Below are positions 29,517-37,025 of a stretch of 64,000 nucleotides of DNA, one piece after another; within the stretch, counting starts at the first letter, position 1, and each line of letters opens with the position of its first letter. Location of the stretch: positions 1 to 64,000 of IMG/VR virus record IMGVR_UViG_3300020057_000035; one strand, 5' to 3'. The notes below the pieces were generated by a model, which worked only from the letters and a program-made list of their open reading frames with translations, did no database searches and was not told the origin of the DNA. A program made the position numbers and the translations under genes. Origin of the DNA: a virus.

Positions 29517-30035
29517 TCATCGTCCTACATAGCCATAAGCAATACCTTCGGCAGACGATTCCCTCAAAGCACGCCGGAGACGCTTCCGCCAAATTGATGC
29601 TAATTCACTATGAGTAATATCAAGAAATAAACTCAAGGAATACCACGGATTCTTCTCATAATCAACATGAAGGTTATATTTCTTGATCATATCTATAGCC
29701 GTTTTGTTTAATCTAATGTAATCTTCTTTTTCTGCTACTCTGATAATACTCCAACTCATTCTTTTTCTATCCCTTTCTTCACTTCTTTTCTTTATTGCCT
29801 CGGCAGTTCCGTGTGGTGTACCATCTAATCTATCATTATTACAAATATAATGTGTTAGTCGTAGATTGGTATATGCGTTTGAGCCACCACTACTTCTAGC
29901 AAGAATGTGATCTAGTGTTGCTCCCATTTTATGCATTTTTCCGGCTATACACTTAATAGATGGATCAATTGGATTCATACATATCTGACAAACCCAACCA
30001 AATTCTTTAATTAACCTAATCTTAATTTTTTTTCT
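29517..30035 (-). CDS. HNH endonuclease
   Basis: CQIC, then TLDHILARSSGGSN and LTHYICNNDR give an HNH fold. The frame stays open upstream of ATG 29978 through KEFGWVCQIC, so the true start is probably a non-ATG codon near 30035. Likely a selfish endonuclease. Confidence 0.65.
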   Translation of the reverse strand, partial: RKKIKIRLIKEFGWVCQICMNPIDPSIKCIAGKMHKMGATLDHILARSSGGSNAYTNLRLTHYICNNDRLDGTPHGTAEAIKKRSEERDRKRMSWSIIRVAEKEDYIRLNKTAIDMIKKYNLHVDYEKNPWYSLSLFLDITHSELASIWRKRLRRALRESSAEGIAYGYVGR

Positions 30036-30042
30036 TTGTCTA

Positions 30043-30237
30043 CTATTTATTTTTATACCCTATTGTCATGTATACCTGATTGGCGCGTTTCACGTCTACA
30101 TGTAGATTAGCTTGAGTTAGTCTTTGTGTCAACAGTGTGTCACTTTTTATTTCGTGTCTGAGGAACTGTAGGAACACGTTTTCAGCCTCTTTTAGAAAAA
30201 AGTAGTAGTTAGGTAGCTCTTCGTCCCTCAATGCCAC
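30043..30237 (-). CDS. hypothetical 64-residue protein
   Basis: GTG start at 30237 after GTAGGAACGCC. Reads MALRDEELPNYYFFLK. No clear promoter. Confidence 0.45.
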   Translation of the reverse strand: MALRDEELPNYYFFLKEAENVFLQFLRHEIKSDTLLTQRLTQANLHVDVKRANQVYMTIGYKNK

Positions 30238-30502
30238 CTGTGGGCGTTCCTACGGCTTCTCAGAGGTATTGTAGGTATAGTCCGCTAGGGATGTTAGACC
30301 GCTCTGAAGACTTTCTTGTTTCTTATGCCCAAAGTAAAGACAAGGTAAAGATTTTGCTCTTTTCAAAAGTTTTGTCCACAGATCTGGCTCAACCTCTGTA
30401 TTATATAGGATACCAGTTTTATTCCTTGTGTTGTTTATTTCGTCAATTAAACTTTAGGTAGAAAATTAGAAGATGATACTTGATTTTGAGTAACCAAGCC
30501 CG
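30238..30502. other. no gene recognised
   Basis: A+T-rich spacer. TATAAT near 30402 on the minus strand lacks a -35. I see no protein or RNA I can support. Confidence 0.5.
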
Positions 30503-30525
30503 CTCGACTTGGTTCTCGTTTTCGA
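30500..30525 (-). terminator. hairpin after the DUF932 gene
   Basis: AACCAAG-TCGAGCGGG-CTTGGTT (read leftward) right after the stop at 30526. No U-run, so it may be an RNA-stability hairpin instead. Confidence 0.5.
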
Positions 30526-31536
30526 CTACTTTACACCTGCCATCAGGTGCTTAAACGCCTTTGACCTGAGATCAAAGCCGGGACCGTCCAGATTATACAA
30601 AGCACGACGGGTTTGTGAATCTGCGTTCTTGCTGTTTGTATTCATTCCCTTGACTTGCATATCGTGAGACACCCACTGAGTGACGGCGTTGTACCATCCA
30701 TAGGCAGTATCTCGTTCCACAGTCTCGGATTTCTGAAAGACCGACCACAAGCGCAGACGTTCCTCTTGCGCAGAACGAATAACACGGTCTGTAATATCTT
30801 TACCAGTAGGAATCGGAATAAGAAAATCAATCATGCTTTCAAATTCTTCTGGGTTTTTCCTAGTATTGGCAAGAATCTCAAAACGTTTTGCTTGTTCGAT
30901 CATCCTTTTGCTCTGAAGATTGAGTGCCTTAATCATTTCTGAAACTCGCGCTTCTACAGTGCTAAGGTGCTTGATGGATGCTTTCACTGTGCGTTTGCTT
31001 TCACCCAAGGATACACTCATAGTATTCTGGCAAACAACCCGAGTAGAAACATCCGCAAGATGTACACCAGTCTTACCGTCGTGACCGACAATAAGCAAGA
31101 CATAGGGGCGGATAGGGTCAACACCACCGACTAGAATATCCTCGTCCAAGCGAACGAGTACCCAAGTTTTGCCATCATTGAGTACACCAATAGTCTCAAT
31201 AGCCAATGGTCGATCTTTAAGTGCTTCTGTAAGTGCTAAGATGCCAGTCATATTCTGATAGATAGTATAGGCACCTTTTACTTGCCCGAAAACTTTACCA
31301 TCACTAACTCGTCTAATGTTGTAGATGTTTGGCACCTCACGATATTCATCATTAAAGAGATGATAGGTTGGTGTCTTCTCTACTTCAAAGTCAGCTCCCG
31401 CTTTGTGTGCTAATTCTTCGGTATTATATGTGTCAATCTCTGACATAGCGATACCAAGCCCATGCCACGGGGTACCAGTTGCTTCACGATAAGCCATCGC
31501 TGCTATACCGTCTTGTCTAATTTCTAGATTGTGCAT
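30526..31536 (-). CDS. DUF932 phage/plasmid-like protein
   Basis: 336 residues. N-terminal TGTPWHGLG and the CQNTM-centred region (VVCQNTMSVSLGE) are typical of the phage/plasmid-like TIGR03299/DUF932 family, whose biochemical role is unclear. Start after AAGGGAAGGCAAA. Promoter 31576-31604. It is next to an AAA+ gene, a pairing common on plasmids and phages. Confidence 0.85.
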   Translation of the reverse strand: MHNLEIRQDGIAAMAYREATGTPWHGLGIAMSEIDTYNTEELAHKAGADFEVEKTPTYHLFNDEYREVPNIYNIRRVSDGKVFGQVKGAYTIYQNMTGILALTEALKDRPLAIETIGVLNDGKTWVLVRLDEDILVGGVDPIRPYVLLIVGHDGKTGVHLADVSTRVVCQNTMSVSLGESKRTVKASIKHLSTVEARVSEMIKALNLQSKRMIEQAKRFEILANTRKNPEEFESMIDFLIPIPTGKDITDRVIRSAQEERLRLWSVFQKSETVERDTAYGWYNAVTQWVSHDMQVKGMNTNSKNADSQTRRALYNLDGPGFDLRSKAFKHLMAGVK

Positions 31537-31612
31537 TTTGCCTTCCCTTTGACTCTGTGAGTCTTTGATAAATTAAGAGTACATCAGCTTTGTCTTTGTG
31601 TCAAGTCGTCTC

Positions 31613-31651
31613 TTGACTTTTCTTTTATGTGAGGTTATAATTATAAGTATG
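31613..31651 (+). promoter_or_regulatory. leaderless promoter of the HNH gene
   Basis: TTGACT 31613-31618, 17-bp spacer, TATAAT 31636-31641, then 7 nt to ATG 31649. Divergent from the DUF932 promoter, whose -35 ends only 9 bp away. Confidence 0.75.
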
Positions 31652-32215
31652 AAACTATTAAAACATTGTTTATATTGCGAAAAAGAAACATTTAATCCAA
31701 AATATTGCTCACGATCTTGTACAGCTAAAGTAAATGGTAAATCTAAATTATCTATAGAAGAGCGATTCTGGTCTAAAGTAAATAAAACCAATACTTGTTG
31801 GATTTGGACAGGGGCTTCTGATAAAGGGTACGGTAGACTTAAGATAAATGGTAAATCCATAGGTGCACATAGGATTTCTTATGAGTTACATAAAGGTATA
31901 ATTCCAGAAGGATTACAAATAGATCATTTATGTAGAAATAGAATATGTGTAAACTATGATCATTTGGAGGCAGTAACTCTCAGAGAAAATATTCAAAGAG
32001 GATTATCAGGATCTAATATGCGAAATAAAACACATTGCTCACAGGGACATCCCTATGTCGGAAACAATCTATATATACAACATGTTAGTTTTGGTAATGG
32101 AATACGTAGAAAGTGTCGTACATGTATATCAATACAGAAAAAAGAATACTATTATGTGAAAAGTAAGGGGATTCCGCCATCCCATAACACACTAGGCAGT
32201 GAGAGCGTAGAGTGA
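31649..32215 (+). CDS. HNH homing endonuclease
   Basis: 188 residues. N-terminal zinc ribbon (CLYC, CSRSC), a WIWTGASDKGYGRL segment, then IDHLCRNRICVNYDHLEAV (HNH core) and a CRTC end. It is inserted on the opposite strand between the DUF932 and AAA+ genes, consistent with a mobile intergenic endonuclease. Its 3' end overlaps that of the AAA+ gene. Confidence 0.85.
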   Translation: MKLLKHCLYCEKETFNPKYCSRSCTAKVNGKSKLSIEERFWSKVNKTNTCWIWTGASDKGYGRLKINGKSIGAHRISYELHKGIIPEGLQIDHLCRNRICVNYDHLEAVTLRENIQRGLSGSNMRNKTHCSQGHPYVGNNLYIQHVSFGNGIRRKCRTCISIQKKEYYYVKSKGIPPSHNTLGSESVE

Positions 32216-33157
32216 GAGATTACGCCACTCGGGATTGCCACTAGCTCTGATTTTAGCCGTGATTAACAAAGAGCGAAAATTCAATGTAGTAATCACCTCT
32301 TGTTTTTGCTTAAGGAAACTTAAAGCATCACGCTTAATTTCCAGAGACAGTTCAGGCAAGACACTTTCCAGCACCGTTTCCATTCGTTCAATTTTCTCTG
32401 AATTTGACATAGAGAGATCAACAGTAATTGCCCGAGTACGAATTGGTGGTGGAATTGAGTATTGCGGCTTGTTACTGATGAATACAATACCACCAGTAAA
32501 GTTGAAACTAGAAGCATATCCTACTGCTGGCCTACCCGATACCCAAGAAACAGTTCTAGTCTCATAGCTATCAAGCGCGGCCTTAAGAAGATTGATTGTA
32601 GTTTGATTTTCCAACACGCTATCACAGTCATCAAATACAATAATCTTATCGTAATTGTCGTGCATAGTCTCATACAAACCTAGTGGAGTAGTGAATCCAC
32701 TAATAGGTAAGTATCCTGATTGATCACCCTCAATCATGTTCGATTCAAGACCGATAGATCGAAGCGTATCAAAGACCGTGTATGTCTTACCCAGACCGGA
32801 TTCACCAGTAACAATCAAACTAGGCAGTTTGCGTTCTGCTACCATAGTAGTGAATTCTTCCAAGTACTTGAAGCGTTCATTGATAGTGAAGCTAGGGGTG
32901 ATAGTCTTGGGTGCATACGTCTGAGTGACTGTACGAGACGTGTCAGAGCGAGTGCCTTTGGCCATTGAAGCATAGCCCTCGCCTACTTCTACAGCGGTCA
33001 CGCCCATCTTGAAAGCCTTGACGTTCTCGCCATTTTCTATGCGCCGAATGATTTGCTGCTTACCATTCTCACCCGTGCCCGTGCCAAGAGTGATGCCAGA
33101 ATAAGTACATACCCACTTTTGTCTTGCTATGTCGAATCTGAGCGATGCAGTTTTCAC
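32192..33157 (-). CDS. AAA+ ATPase
   Basis: 321 residues. Walker A GESGLGKT near 117, Walker B IIVFDDCDS near 172, IPPPIRTRAITVDLS as the arginine-finger region. Similar to ATPases found with DUF932 genes. The substrate is unknown. Promoter 33219-33247 (TTGACC / TATATT) with an ACTTAAATATAGCTTAAGT-like palindrome. Confidence 0.8.
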   Translation of the reverse strand: MKTASLRFDIARQKWVCTYSGITLGTGTGENGKQQIIRRIENGENVKAFKMGVTAVEVGEGYASMAKGTRSDTSRTVTQTYAPKTITPSFTINERFKYLEEFTTMVAERKLPSLIVTGESGLGKTYTVFDTLRSIGLESNMIEGDQSGYLPISGFTTPLGLYETMHDNYDKIIVFDDCDSVLENQTTINLLKAALDSYETRTVSWVSGRPAVGYASSFNFTGGIVFISNKPQYSIPPPIRTRAITVDLSMSNSEKIERMETVLESVLPELSLEIKRDALSFLKQKQEVITTLNFRSLLITAKIRASGNPEWRNLSLYALTA

Positions 33158-33294
33158 GATGCCTTACCTTTGCGTTCCCGCCGTCATCAAGCTTATGCTC
33201 GTGCGGCTGATGTACTTAAATATAGCTTAAGTCTGGGTTTGGGTCAAGCCACTGGAATAGATGTATCCTATCTCAGCTATAGACCAGATGCTAC

Positions 33295-33323
33295 TTGACA
33301 CAAAAGCTGTTAGGAGGTAAGAT
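33295..33323 (+). promoter_or_regulatory. first rightward promoter
   Basis: TTGACA 33295-33300, 17-bp spacer, TAAGAT 33318-33323. Marks the switch to plus-strand transcription. Confidence 0.8.
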
Positions 33324-33346
33324 ACAGTAAGTTGAAAGGATACCTA

Positions 33347-33604
33347 ATGAACACTGACACAGATTACAGCTTGATTCGTCCCAACATTCGAGAATCCCTC
33401 GATAATTATGTGAATTTTGGCTATCATCCGGGCGGATTTCTAACCGCAGTATTGGAAAACAATCTCTCTGAGGCTATTGCGCGCGCAGATTTACAAAATC
33501 TTGAAACACTGCCTGCCCTCGTCTCATATGTCTACAATGAGATGCCCCGCAATTGTTGGGGTAATCCTAAGTTTGTTACACACTGGCTTAATAGTCATGC
33601 TTGA
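33347..33604 (+). CDS. conserved hypothetical phage protein
   Basis: 85 residues. SLIRPNIRESLDNYV, HPGGFLTAVLENNL and SYVYNEMPRNCWG match a widespread small phage protein of unknown role. Start after GAAAGGATACCTA. The TGA lies in the next promoter (33601-33629). Confidence 0.75.
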   Translation: MNTDTDYSLIRPNIRESLDNYVNFGYHPGGFLTAVLENNLSEAIARADLQNLETLPALVSYVYNEMPRNCWGNPKFVTHWLNSHA

Positions 33605-33667
33605 CACAAACGTCTAGGTATGCTAAGTTATAAATGTTGAGTGAAGAGAATATCTGATCTCTTTTAT

Positions 33668-33735
33668 GCCGGGATGGTGCAATGGCTTTAAGTCCCGTCC
33701 CTCCTTAAGCAAGAGGTTGCTCGCTCCCGGTACCA
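33668..33735 (+). tRNA. degenerate tRNA-like gene
   Basis: 68 nt: acceptor GCCGGGA/TCCCGGT with ACCA, but no normal T-arm and an imperfect anticodon arm (CCTC-loop-GAGG). Probably a decayed or deleted tRNA gene. Confidence 0.45.
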
Positions 33736-33872
33736 TAGGATATTACTCGGTAGTAATACTGGGTTTTAGGGTCTTCGTCCGGCAAGAAACAATACATAAA
33801 TAGTTGCCCTGTTCTATTTATGCTAGTCTCAATAATTGCCCAGCGAAACATTAACAGGGCAAAAATCACCAC

Positions 33873-33937
33873 TTGACACAACGTGTCGTTGACACAAACG
33901 CAAAACGCTTGACACAGTAGAAAAAGTATGATACAAT
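33873..33937 (+). promoter_or_regulatory. tRNA promoter with GACAC-N3-GTGTC operator
   Basis: TTGACACAACGTGTC at 33873-33887, then promoter TTGACA 33909-33914 / TACAAT 33932-33937. Confidence 0.75.
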
Positions 33938-33943
33938 AGTCCT

Positions 33944-34021
33944 GCACAGATAATTCAAAGGAAGAATCTTAGTCTTATATACTAATGGGTGGTTTGGGTT
34001 CGAGTCCCCCTCTGTGTACCA
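33944..34021 (+). tRNA. tRNA-Ile(UAU)
   Basis: 78 nt. Acceptor GCACAGA/TCTGTGT, D-stem ATTC/GAAT, anticodon stem TTAGT/ACTAA with loop CTTATAT (UAU), GGG-TTCGAGT-CCC T-arm, ACCA. Confidence 0.8.
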
Positions 34022-34033
34022 TACAAATTAAGT

Positions 34034-34107
34034 CGCGTGATGGTGTAAAAGTAACACATGGCGCTCATAACGTTAGGTTCTAAGTGAGATTCTTAGTCAC
34101 GCTACCA
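34034..34107 (+). tRNA. tRNA-Met(CAU) or tRNA-Ile(CAU)
   Basis: 74 nt. Anticodon loop CTCATAA, T-stem CTAAG/CTTAG, acceptor CGCGTGA/TCACGCT with a C-U mismatch at the first pair, ACCA. Initiator, elongator or lysidine-Ile type cannot be told. Confidence 0.7.
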
Positions 34108-34155
34108 GTTATTTAAAGTAAAAAGTTTTGCTGGTTTAAAACGTGAAAACCAGAA

Positions 34156-34233
34156 GTTGACACAACGTGTCGTTGACACAACGTGTCGTTGACACAACGT
34201 GTCGTTGACACAAATACAAAACTGTGTTAAGAT
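34156..34233 (+). promoter_or_regulatory. operator array and promoter
   Basis: Three exact 16-bp repeats GTTGACACAACGTGTC at 34156-34171, 34172-34187 and 34188-34203, followed by promoter TTGACA 34205-34210 / TAAGAT 34228-34233. Confidence 0.75.
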
Positions 34234-34272
34234 AGATTCACATGTGACTATAGTGTGTTTTATTTTACTCGT

Positions 34273-34336
34273 GCGCTTGTAGCTCAATGGACAGAATACT
34301 GCGCTTCTCGCTCCGGTATGCCGCCACGGTTCTAGA
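34273..34336 (+). pseudogene. tRNA gene interrupted in its T-arm
   Basis: GCGCTTGTAGCTCAATGG is a clear tRNA 5' half, continuing to CACGGTTCTAGA. It then runs into the end of the HNH gene. No 3' acceptor half is found. Confidence 0.6.
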
Positions 34337-34994
34337 ATTTAATATTCAAAATACCGTTATCAAATTCCCAATGACAATTTGGACATAATTGAACTACGTT
34401 AGAGGGATCATTTATTTCTCCTACTGTAGTAGTAAGGGGATAAGTAGATACAGCTTTAATATGAGCTAACTCCACATGTTTAATATAACCACAAACATAA
34501 CATGGAAGTAGACAGAGATCACGGTTCCATGATCTACAGAAGTTTCTGACTGCTACATTGGCCCATGAAGGGTGTTTATCTACTACATTATTTTTTGTGC
34601 GATACTCTTCAATTGTTAAATTTTTATAATAAGCAGTCTTGTCTGCACCAGTACAGGGTTTACATTTGGTTCTTTTATAGGTTACTATATTTCCGCACTT
34701 GTTAATACATTGTTTTTTATGATTCTCTTGCCAAATTTTAACTTTTTGACTTTTTGTTAATTTAGTATATTCTAATTGCTGTGGTGTGCTTCTATTAACA
34801 GGGTCTCTAGCAGTCGTGCAAGCATCACAAATTATTCTTCGATAACTAAGTATTTTAGTAGAATCACAACAGTATTTGCATACTCGCATAATTTTTTCTC
34901 TCTTTGGAGATAATGTATTGTTGACTATGGTGGCGCACGATCTAGAACAAAATTTTGGATTCTTAGTTTCCACTTGACAACTAAAACACTTCAT
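34332..34994 (-). CDS. HNH endonuclease inserted in the tRNA cluster
   Basis: 220 residues. N-terminal CFSC/CSRSC zinc ribbon like that of the 31649 gene, several CxxC units (CKYC, CDAC, CKPC), C-terminal CYVCGY...ELAHIKAVS...LCPNCHWEFDNG HNH core. It lies against the strand of the tRNAs and truncates one. Confidence 0.85.
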   Translation of the reverse strand: MKCFSCQVETKNPKFCSRSCATIVNNTLSPKREKIMRVCKYCCDSTKILSYRRIICDACTTARDPVNRSTPQQLEYTKLTKSQKVKIWQENHKKQCINKCGNIVTYKRTKCKPCTGADKTAYYKNLTIEEYRTKNNVVDKHPSWANVAVRNFCRSWNRDLCLLPCYVCGYIKHVELAHIKAVSTYPLTTTVGEINDPSNVVQLCPNCHWEFDNGILNIKF

Positions 34995-35011
34995 GGTATA
35001 CTTCTCTCTAC

Positions 35012-35087
35012 GGCCCTATGGTGTAACGAAAAACATAATTCTCTTCTAAAGAATAGATTCTAGGTTTGATTCCTAGTAGGGCTACCA
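35012..35087 (+). tRNA. tRNA-Arg(UCU)
   Basis: 76 nt. Acceptor GGCCCTA/TAGGGCT, anticodon stem ATTCT/AGAAT, loop CTTCTAA (UCU), T-arm CTAGG-TTTGATT-CCTAG, ACCA. Reads AGA, common in A+T-rich genes. Confidence 0.85.
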
Positions 35088-35130
35088 ATCTATTATAACA
35101 TGCTTTTTATGAAAAGGAGAAAGCTAATTG

Positions 35131-35164
35131 GATTCATGCAGGTTCGAGTCCTGTCCGGAGTTCC
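35131..35164 (+). pseudogene. 3' tRNA fragment
   Basis: GCAGG-TTCGAGT-CCTGT T-arm, CCGGAGT and TCCA are intact, but the 5' half is missing. Confidence 0.55.
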
Positions 35165-35330
35165 ATTTTCTATTTATCAGGATTATCATGTTCCCAATGA
35201 CAATTAGGACATAATTGAGAGAGGTTTTATATGTAATTATTAATTCCGTTTGTAACTCAGTAAGTAAAGTAGGAAGCTTTTTGTCCAAATTTAATTCAAC
35301 GTGGTCTTTCGCCCAAACCACTTGACACAT
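35165..35330 (-). pseudogene. decayed HNH endonuclease remnant
   Basis: One frame reads LSQLCPNCHWEHDN, close to the end of the 34332-34994 protein. The upstream part is in another frame. It abuts the tRNA fragment, suggesting a second invasion. Confidence 0.55.
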
Positions 35331-35348
35331 ATCAACAGATAAACACGT

Positions 35349-35426
35349 GCTCTCGTAGCTTAGCCTGGTTAAAGCAAAAAACTTTTAATTTTGAGATCGA
35401 AAGTTCAAATCTTTCCGAGAGTACCA
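35349..35426 (+). tRNA. tRNA-Lys(UUU)
   Basis: 78 nt. Acceptor GCTCTCG/CGAGAGT, D-stem GCTT/AAGC, loop CTTTTAA (UUU), T-arm GAAAG-TTCAAAT-CTTTC, ACCA. Confidence 0.8.
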
Positions 35427-35541
35427 CCTAACTTTGCCGTAAATCACCTACTAGAGAAGCCACGAATCGAAATAAGTGGTTAGTATGTTTAGTGGAGTTT
35501 AGCTCATAAACCACTAACTAAAATAAATAGGGAGATAAATT

Positions 35542-35637
35542 ATGATTAGTTTTGGATTACAAATAGGAAGTTATATTGCTGTTCTTCTTTTGACTGGCTT
35601 TGGTGCTTTTCTTGAGTGGATGTTTGGTTGGTTTTAA
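35542..35637 (+). CDS. small membrane peptide
   Basis: 31 residues with one hydrophobic segment (SYIAVLLLTGFGAFLEWMF). Start after AGGGAGATAAATT. A 23-bp internal piece is repeated at 35711-35733. Confidence 0.5.
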   Translation: MISFGLQIGSYIAVLLLTGFGAFLEWMFGWF

Positions 35638-35655
35638 TTACTATTTTTGCGCCCC

Positions 35656-35684
35656 TTGACACAAATCAAACTATGTAGTAAAGT
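35656..35684 (+). promoter_or_regulatory. promoter before a 10-codon frame
   Basis: TTGACA 35656-35661 / TAAAGT 35679-35684, then AAGAGGAGGAAAAAC and ATG 35708 (MNCCSSFDWR), a frame made from the repeated piece of the membrane-peptide gene. Confidence 0.6.
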
Positions 35685-35785
35685 AAGCTGACAAGAGGAG
35701 GAAAAACATGAATTGCTGTTCTTCTTTTGACTGGAGGTAGAGAAGCAAAGTAAAGTTTTTCTACCTCTCAGAATTATGTTAAGTA

Positions 35786-36005
35786 GAACAAGTGTTCTGG
35801 AAAATTATTATGTCAAGTTTTATTTCTATATATACAGTTTTTAAAAATCCCACGAAATTCTTTATATATGGCGAACAAAAACCCCCACGTAATTTTCTAT
35901 ATATGGCGAACAAAAAAATCCCACGTAATTCTTTATATGGATTTTTAAAAAAACCGGCGGAATTCTTTATATATAGAGTGAAGAAATCCCACGAAGTTTT
36001 AAAAT
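35786..36005. repeat. composite element 5: GAAC box and CCCACGTAATTC repeats
   Basis: GAAC-AAGT-GTTC at 35786-35797, then four imperfect units of the form TATATATGG...AATCCCACG(A/T)AATT(C/T) between 35822 and 36005. No parS-like site here. No gene. Confidence 0.65.
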
Positions 36006-36065
36006 AGATAGTACGCCCTTTTCTTCTTTCCTTCTAGAGTTAACTCTGTGTTGGCGCACTACCTA

Positions 36066-36134
36066 GATGCAATGCCCTCTCATACCTACGAGTATTCTTT
36101 TATGAAGAAGTTAGGTTCCTGTGAGGGCATTGCT
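36066..36134 (+). other. long-stem hairpin
   Basis: GCAATGCCCTC (36069-36079) pairs with GAGGGCATTGC (36123-36133), with an inner ACCTA/TAGGT helix. Possible small RNA or terminator just before the next promoter. Confidence 0.5.
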
Positions 36135-36135
36135 A

Positions 36136-36164
36136 TTGACATATCCCCAAAAGTGTGATATCTT
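36136..36164 (+). promoter_or_regulatory. leaderless promoter
   Basis: TTGACA 36136-36141, TATCTT 36159-36164, then 6 nt to ATG 36171. Confidence 0.7.
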
Positions 36165-36170
36165 GAGCAT

Positions 36171-36621
36171 ATGAACAAAGGATTCTGTATAAAAGAAACC
36201 CGTAGAGCTAGACCTAATGATGTTGATGTTACAAACATGGTTAAAGTCTATAAATATGTATTAAATTGTACTAATTCTTATCTTAATATTCCTTTTCCAA
36301 ACTATTTTGATATTAGGTGGTTGCGTACTTTATTTACTAAATTAGAACTTAATATAGATAATATATTAAGAACCGAGGATATCCCTAAAGCAAATAAAAG
36401 CTATTCTGAAAATATATTACTAGACTTATTAGAATAAGATGTAAGATGGAAAATAAATAGTATAAATACTTATGCTGCTATAAATAAATTTATTAATATT
36501 CATCCTTTTATTGATGCAAATAAAAGAATAGCAAACTTAATACTCAATAGTATATGTGGTACTCTTGAGCACCCTATAACAATTGAAAGACTAAAATCTC
36601 AAATGTTAAATTTCAAATATT
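36171..36621 (+). pseudogene. Doc-like Fic gene with in-frame stop
   Basis: The first 88 codons end in TAA (36435-36437). The same frame continues as DVRWKINSINTYAAINKF...HPFIDANKRIANLIL, a Doc-type Fic motif. Without the stop it would be about 149 residues. Probably inactivated, unless the stop is read through. Confidence 0.65.
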
Positions 36622-36750
36622 AAAATAGAAATCTGAAATTATAAAAATCAAAATGTAAATCTGAAGTTTTAAATTCTAAAAATGAAAATATAAAATTAAA
36701 ATCTCCAAATATAAATTATAAAATCAAAATCTGAAATTATAAAAATCATA
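36597..36750. repeat. A+T-rich tract 5
   Basis: AAATTTCAAATATTAAAATAG / ATCAAAATCTGAAATTATAAAA words repeated several times, 811 bp right of the GAAC box at 35786. Confidence 0.65.
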
Positions 36751-36791
36751 CGCAATGTGTCTAAATGAATTACTTTGGTATAAATTAAAAT

Positions 36792-37025
36792 ATGATAATA
36801 CAGATACAATCTAAAAAAAGCATAGAAGCAATACAATATGATGGAACAAACGAAAGAGAGATAATTGACTGGGCTAAACCAAAATCAAGTTATATAAAAT
36901 CTGGTGGAGTGAATAGATTCGAATTTGAAGGAATAACAATACATAAAACTGATTGGTTTATAAACTTAAATCTAACCATGATAGTTTGTACTAATGAACA
37001 ATTCACAGATACCTATGATACATAA
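36792..37025 (+). CDS. conserved small phage protein
   Basis: 77 residues. AIQYDGTNEREIIDWAK, IHKTDWFINLN and a FTDTYDT end match the common phage family with a GDWI...G-F-P-IF-Y layout. Function unknown. A relative is at 38171-38482. Confidence 0.65.
   Translation: MIIQIQSKKSIEAIQYDGTNEREIIDWAKPKSSYIKSGGVNRFEFEGITIHKTDWFINLNLTMIVCTNEQFTDTYDT

Noticed and set aside
34156-34203. CRISPR or attachment site
   Set aside because: Repeats are directly contiguous with no spacers and end on a -35 box; better explained as an operator array.
35012-35087. Group I intron hypothesis for the interrupted tRNA at 34273
   Set aside because: No matching 3' half of the tRNA is found after the HNH gene, and the next tRNA is complete by itself.
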